A stretch of 64,000 nt of DNA from Candidatus Rhodoferax odensensis (GTDB lineage Bacteria; Pseudomonadota; Gammaproteobacteria; Burkholderiales; Burkholderiaceae_C): positions 1 to 64,000 of the forward strand of contig JADKDJ010000013.1 of assembly GCA_016718405.1 (NCBI GenBank). The letters are read 5' to 3'. Position numbers and translations under genes: made by a program. Within the stretch, counting starts at the first letter, position 1; each line of letters opens with the position of its first letter. A model generated the notes under the pieces. It was not told the origin of the DNA. It was given only the letters and a program-made list of their open reading frames with translations, and ran no database searches. Shown here piece by piece: positions 62,833 through 64,000 of this stretch.

Positions 62833-64000
62833 ATGACCTCCGCCGTAATCGTTTCCACCGCCCGCACCCCTCTGGCCAAGAGCTGGAAAGGTTCTTTCAA
62901 CATGACGCACGGCGCCACGCTGGCTGGCCACGCGGTCCAGCACGCCATTTCCCGGGCCGGCATCGACGCCGCGGAGGTGGATGACGTCATCATGGGTTGC
63001 GCGACACCCGAAGGCGCCACCGGCGCTAACATTGCGCGCCAGATTGCCCTGCGCGCCGGTTGCCCGGTGACCACCTCGGGTATGACCATCAACCGCTTCT
63101 GCTCGTCCGGCTTGCAAACCATTGCCACGGCGGCGCAACGCATCATTGCCAATGAAGGCGATATCTACGTGGCCGGGGGCGTCGAGGCGATCTCCTGCGT
63201 GCAGCAGGAGATGAACCAACACATGTTGGCAGACCCCTGGTTGGTCAAGAACAAGCCCGAGATCTACTGGAACATGCTGCAGACCGCCGAGAACGTGGCC
63301 AAGCGCTACAACATCAGCCGCGAAGCCATGGACGAATATGGTGCAGCCAGCCAGCAGAAGGCAACTGCCGCGCTGGAAGCCGGTCTGTTCACCGCCGAGA
63401 TCGCCCCGATCACGGTCACCATGGGGGTGGCCGACAAGGTGATGGGCCTGATGACCAAGAAGGTCACGGTAACCAACGATGAAGGCATCCGGGCCGGTAC
63501 CACGGTCGACGGCATCAGCGGCCTGCGCTCGGCGGTTCCGGGCGGCCTGATCACCGCCGGCAATGCCAGCCAGTTCTCCGACGGCGGCGGCGCCGTGGTG
63601 GTGATGCACGAAGCGATTGCCGAGAAGAAAGGTCTCAAGCCGCTGGGTCGCTTCCTGGGCTTCGCCGTGGCTGGTTGCGAGCCCGATGAGATGGGCATCG
63701 GCCCGGTGTTTGCCATCCCCAAGGTTTTGGCGCGTCTGGGCCTGAAGGTCAGCGACATCGACCTGTGGGAACTCAACGAAGCCTTTGCCGTACAGGTGAT
63801 CTACTGCCGCGACAAACTGGGCATTCCCGGCGACAAGCTCAACGTCAACGGCGGCGCCATCGCGGTCGGCCACCCCTACGGTGTGAGTGGCCAGCGCCTG
63901 ACCGGCCATGCCCTGATCGAGGGCAAGCGCCGCGGTGCCAAGCGCGTCTGCGTCACCATGTGTATTGGTGGCGGCATGGGTGCGGCGGGTGTTTTTGAAG
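62833..64000 (+). CDS. Acetyl-CoA acyltransferase (thiolase), partial at right edge
   Basis: 389 residues are visible from ATG 62833; the frame is open to the last base, and only a few residues are likely missing. The nucleophile Cys 90 is in TINRFCSSGLQT. Later sites: WELNEAFAVQ, GHPYGVSGQR (GHPIGASGAR in the family, so substitutions there) and the second catalytic Cys in VTMCIGGGMG. It ends beta-oxidation by cleaving 3-ketoacyl-CoA. Confidence 0.93.
   Translation, partial: MTSAVIVSTARTPLAKSWKGSFNMTHGATLAGHAVQHAISRAGIDAAEVDDVIMGCATPEGATGANIARQIALRAGCPVTTSGMTINRFCSSGLQTIATAAQRIIANEGDIYVAGGVEAISCVQQEMNQHMLADPWLVKNKPEIYWNMLQTAENVAKRYNISREAMDEYGAASQQKATAALEAGLFTAEIAPITVTMGVADKVMGLMTKKVTVTNDEGIRAGTTVDGISGLRSAVPGGLITAGNASQFSDGGGAVVVMHEAIAEKKGLKPLGRFLGFAVAGCEPDEMGIGPVFAIPKVLARLGLKVSDIDLWELNEAFAVQVIYCRDKLGIPGDKLNVNGGAIAVGHPYGVSGQRLTGHALIEGKRRGAKRVCVTMCIGGGMGAAGVFE

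Noticed and set aside
1..64000. tRNA, rRNA, prophage, insertion sequence or integrative element
   Set aside because: No cloverleaf, rRNA segment, integrase, transposase or terminal repeat was noticed; the gene order looks chromosomal throughout.

Overview
The window reads as chromosomal DNA of a GC-rich betaproteobacterium, most likely order Burkholderiales and probably Comamonadaceae. This is inferred from gene content and order: trxA-rho-rpmE2, pst-phoU-phoBR, AddAB instead of RecBCD, a Liv-type transporter next to acyl-CoA genes, and a GC-rich dispersed repeat of a kind I associate with that family. No tRNA, rRNA, CRISPR array, transposase, integrase or phage gene was seen. Genes are dense, many start codons overlap the preceding stop, and only one stretch over 300 bases (23822-24200) lacks a gene; it holds a tandem repeat.

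Layout. (1) 1-2090: end of an M14 carboxypeptidase, a coupled alpha/beta hydrolase and a convergent CorA/ZntB-type metal transporter. (2) 2287-9335: a five-gene energy-metabolism operon (PhoU/DUF47-like protein, a pyruvate-phosphate-dikinase-like protein without its PEP/pyruvate barrel, FabI-like reductase, MaoC-phosphotransacylase fusion, acetate/butyrate-type kinase). Three of the five genes are broken as sequenced (three single-base homopolymer indels and one amber codon). (3) 9339-21614: a phosphate-starvation island. A phytase-like lipoprotein, OlsB, a PlcP-like phospholipase, an Agt-like glycosyltransferase (one-base frameshift) and a MliC-like lipoprotein lead into pstSCAB-phoU-phoBR; four Pho-box arrays with 11-bp phasing are visible. 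(4) 21655-25987, minus strand: GT-C-type membrane protein, rpmE2, the repeat, rho, trxA. (5) 26075-33236: addB-addA and an HD-GYP phosphodiesterase. (6) 33233-40573: a SARP-like AAA/TPR regulator divergent from a small secreted protein, a TIGR03862-type flavoprotein, a DUF4143 ATPase and a DUF1624 membrane protein. (7) 40634-45528: a TetR-controlled HlyD/FtsX-permease/ATPase exporter, then cytochrome b561 and a diheme cytochrome c. (8) 45580-49402, minus strand: parvulin, bolA, yciB, msrB, selO. (9) 49447-64000: Crp/Fnr regulator, acyl-CoA synthetase, livJHMGF-type transporter, chemoreceptor, FadJ-like beta-oxidation enzyme behind a palindromic operator, M20 peptidase and a thiolase cut by the right edge.

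How the genes may work together. Region 3 looks like a self-contained phosphate-starvation response: sensing (PhoR/PhoB/PhoU), uptake (PstSCAB), scavenging (phytase-like) and replacement of phospholipids by phosphorus-free ornithine lipids and glycolipids (OlsB, PlcP, Agt). Region 2 could turn 3-hydroxyacyl-CoA into a saturated acyl-CoA, an acyl phosphate and ATP; the role of the barrel-less dikinase and its PhoU-like partner is unknown and is the most novel-looking point. Region 9 looks like sensing, uptake, CoA activation and beta-oxidation of a carboxylic acid rather than plain branched-chain amino acid uptake.
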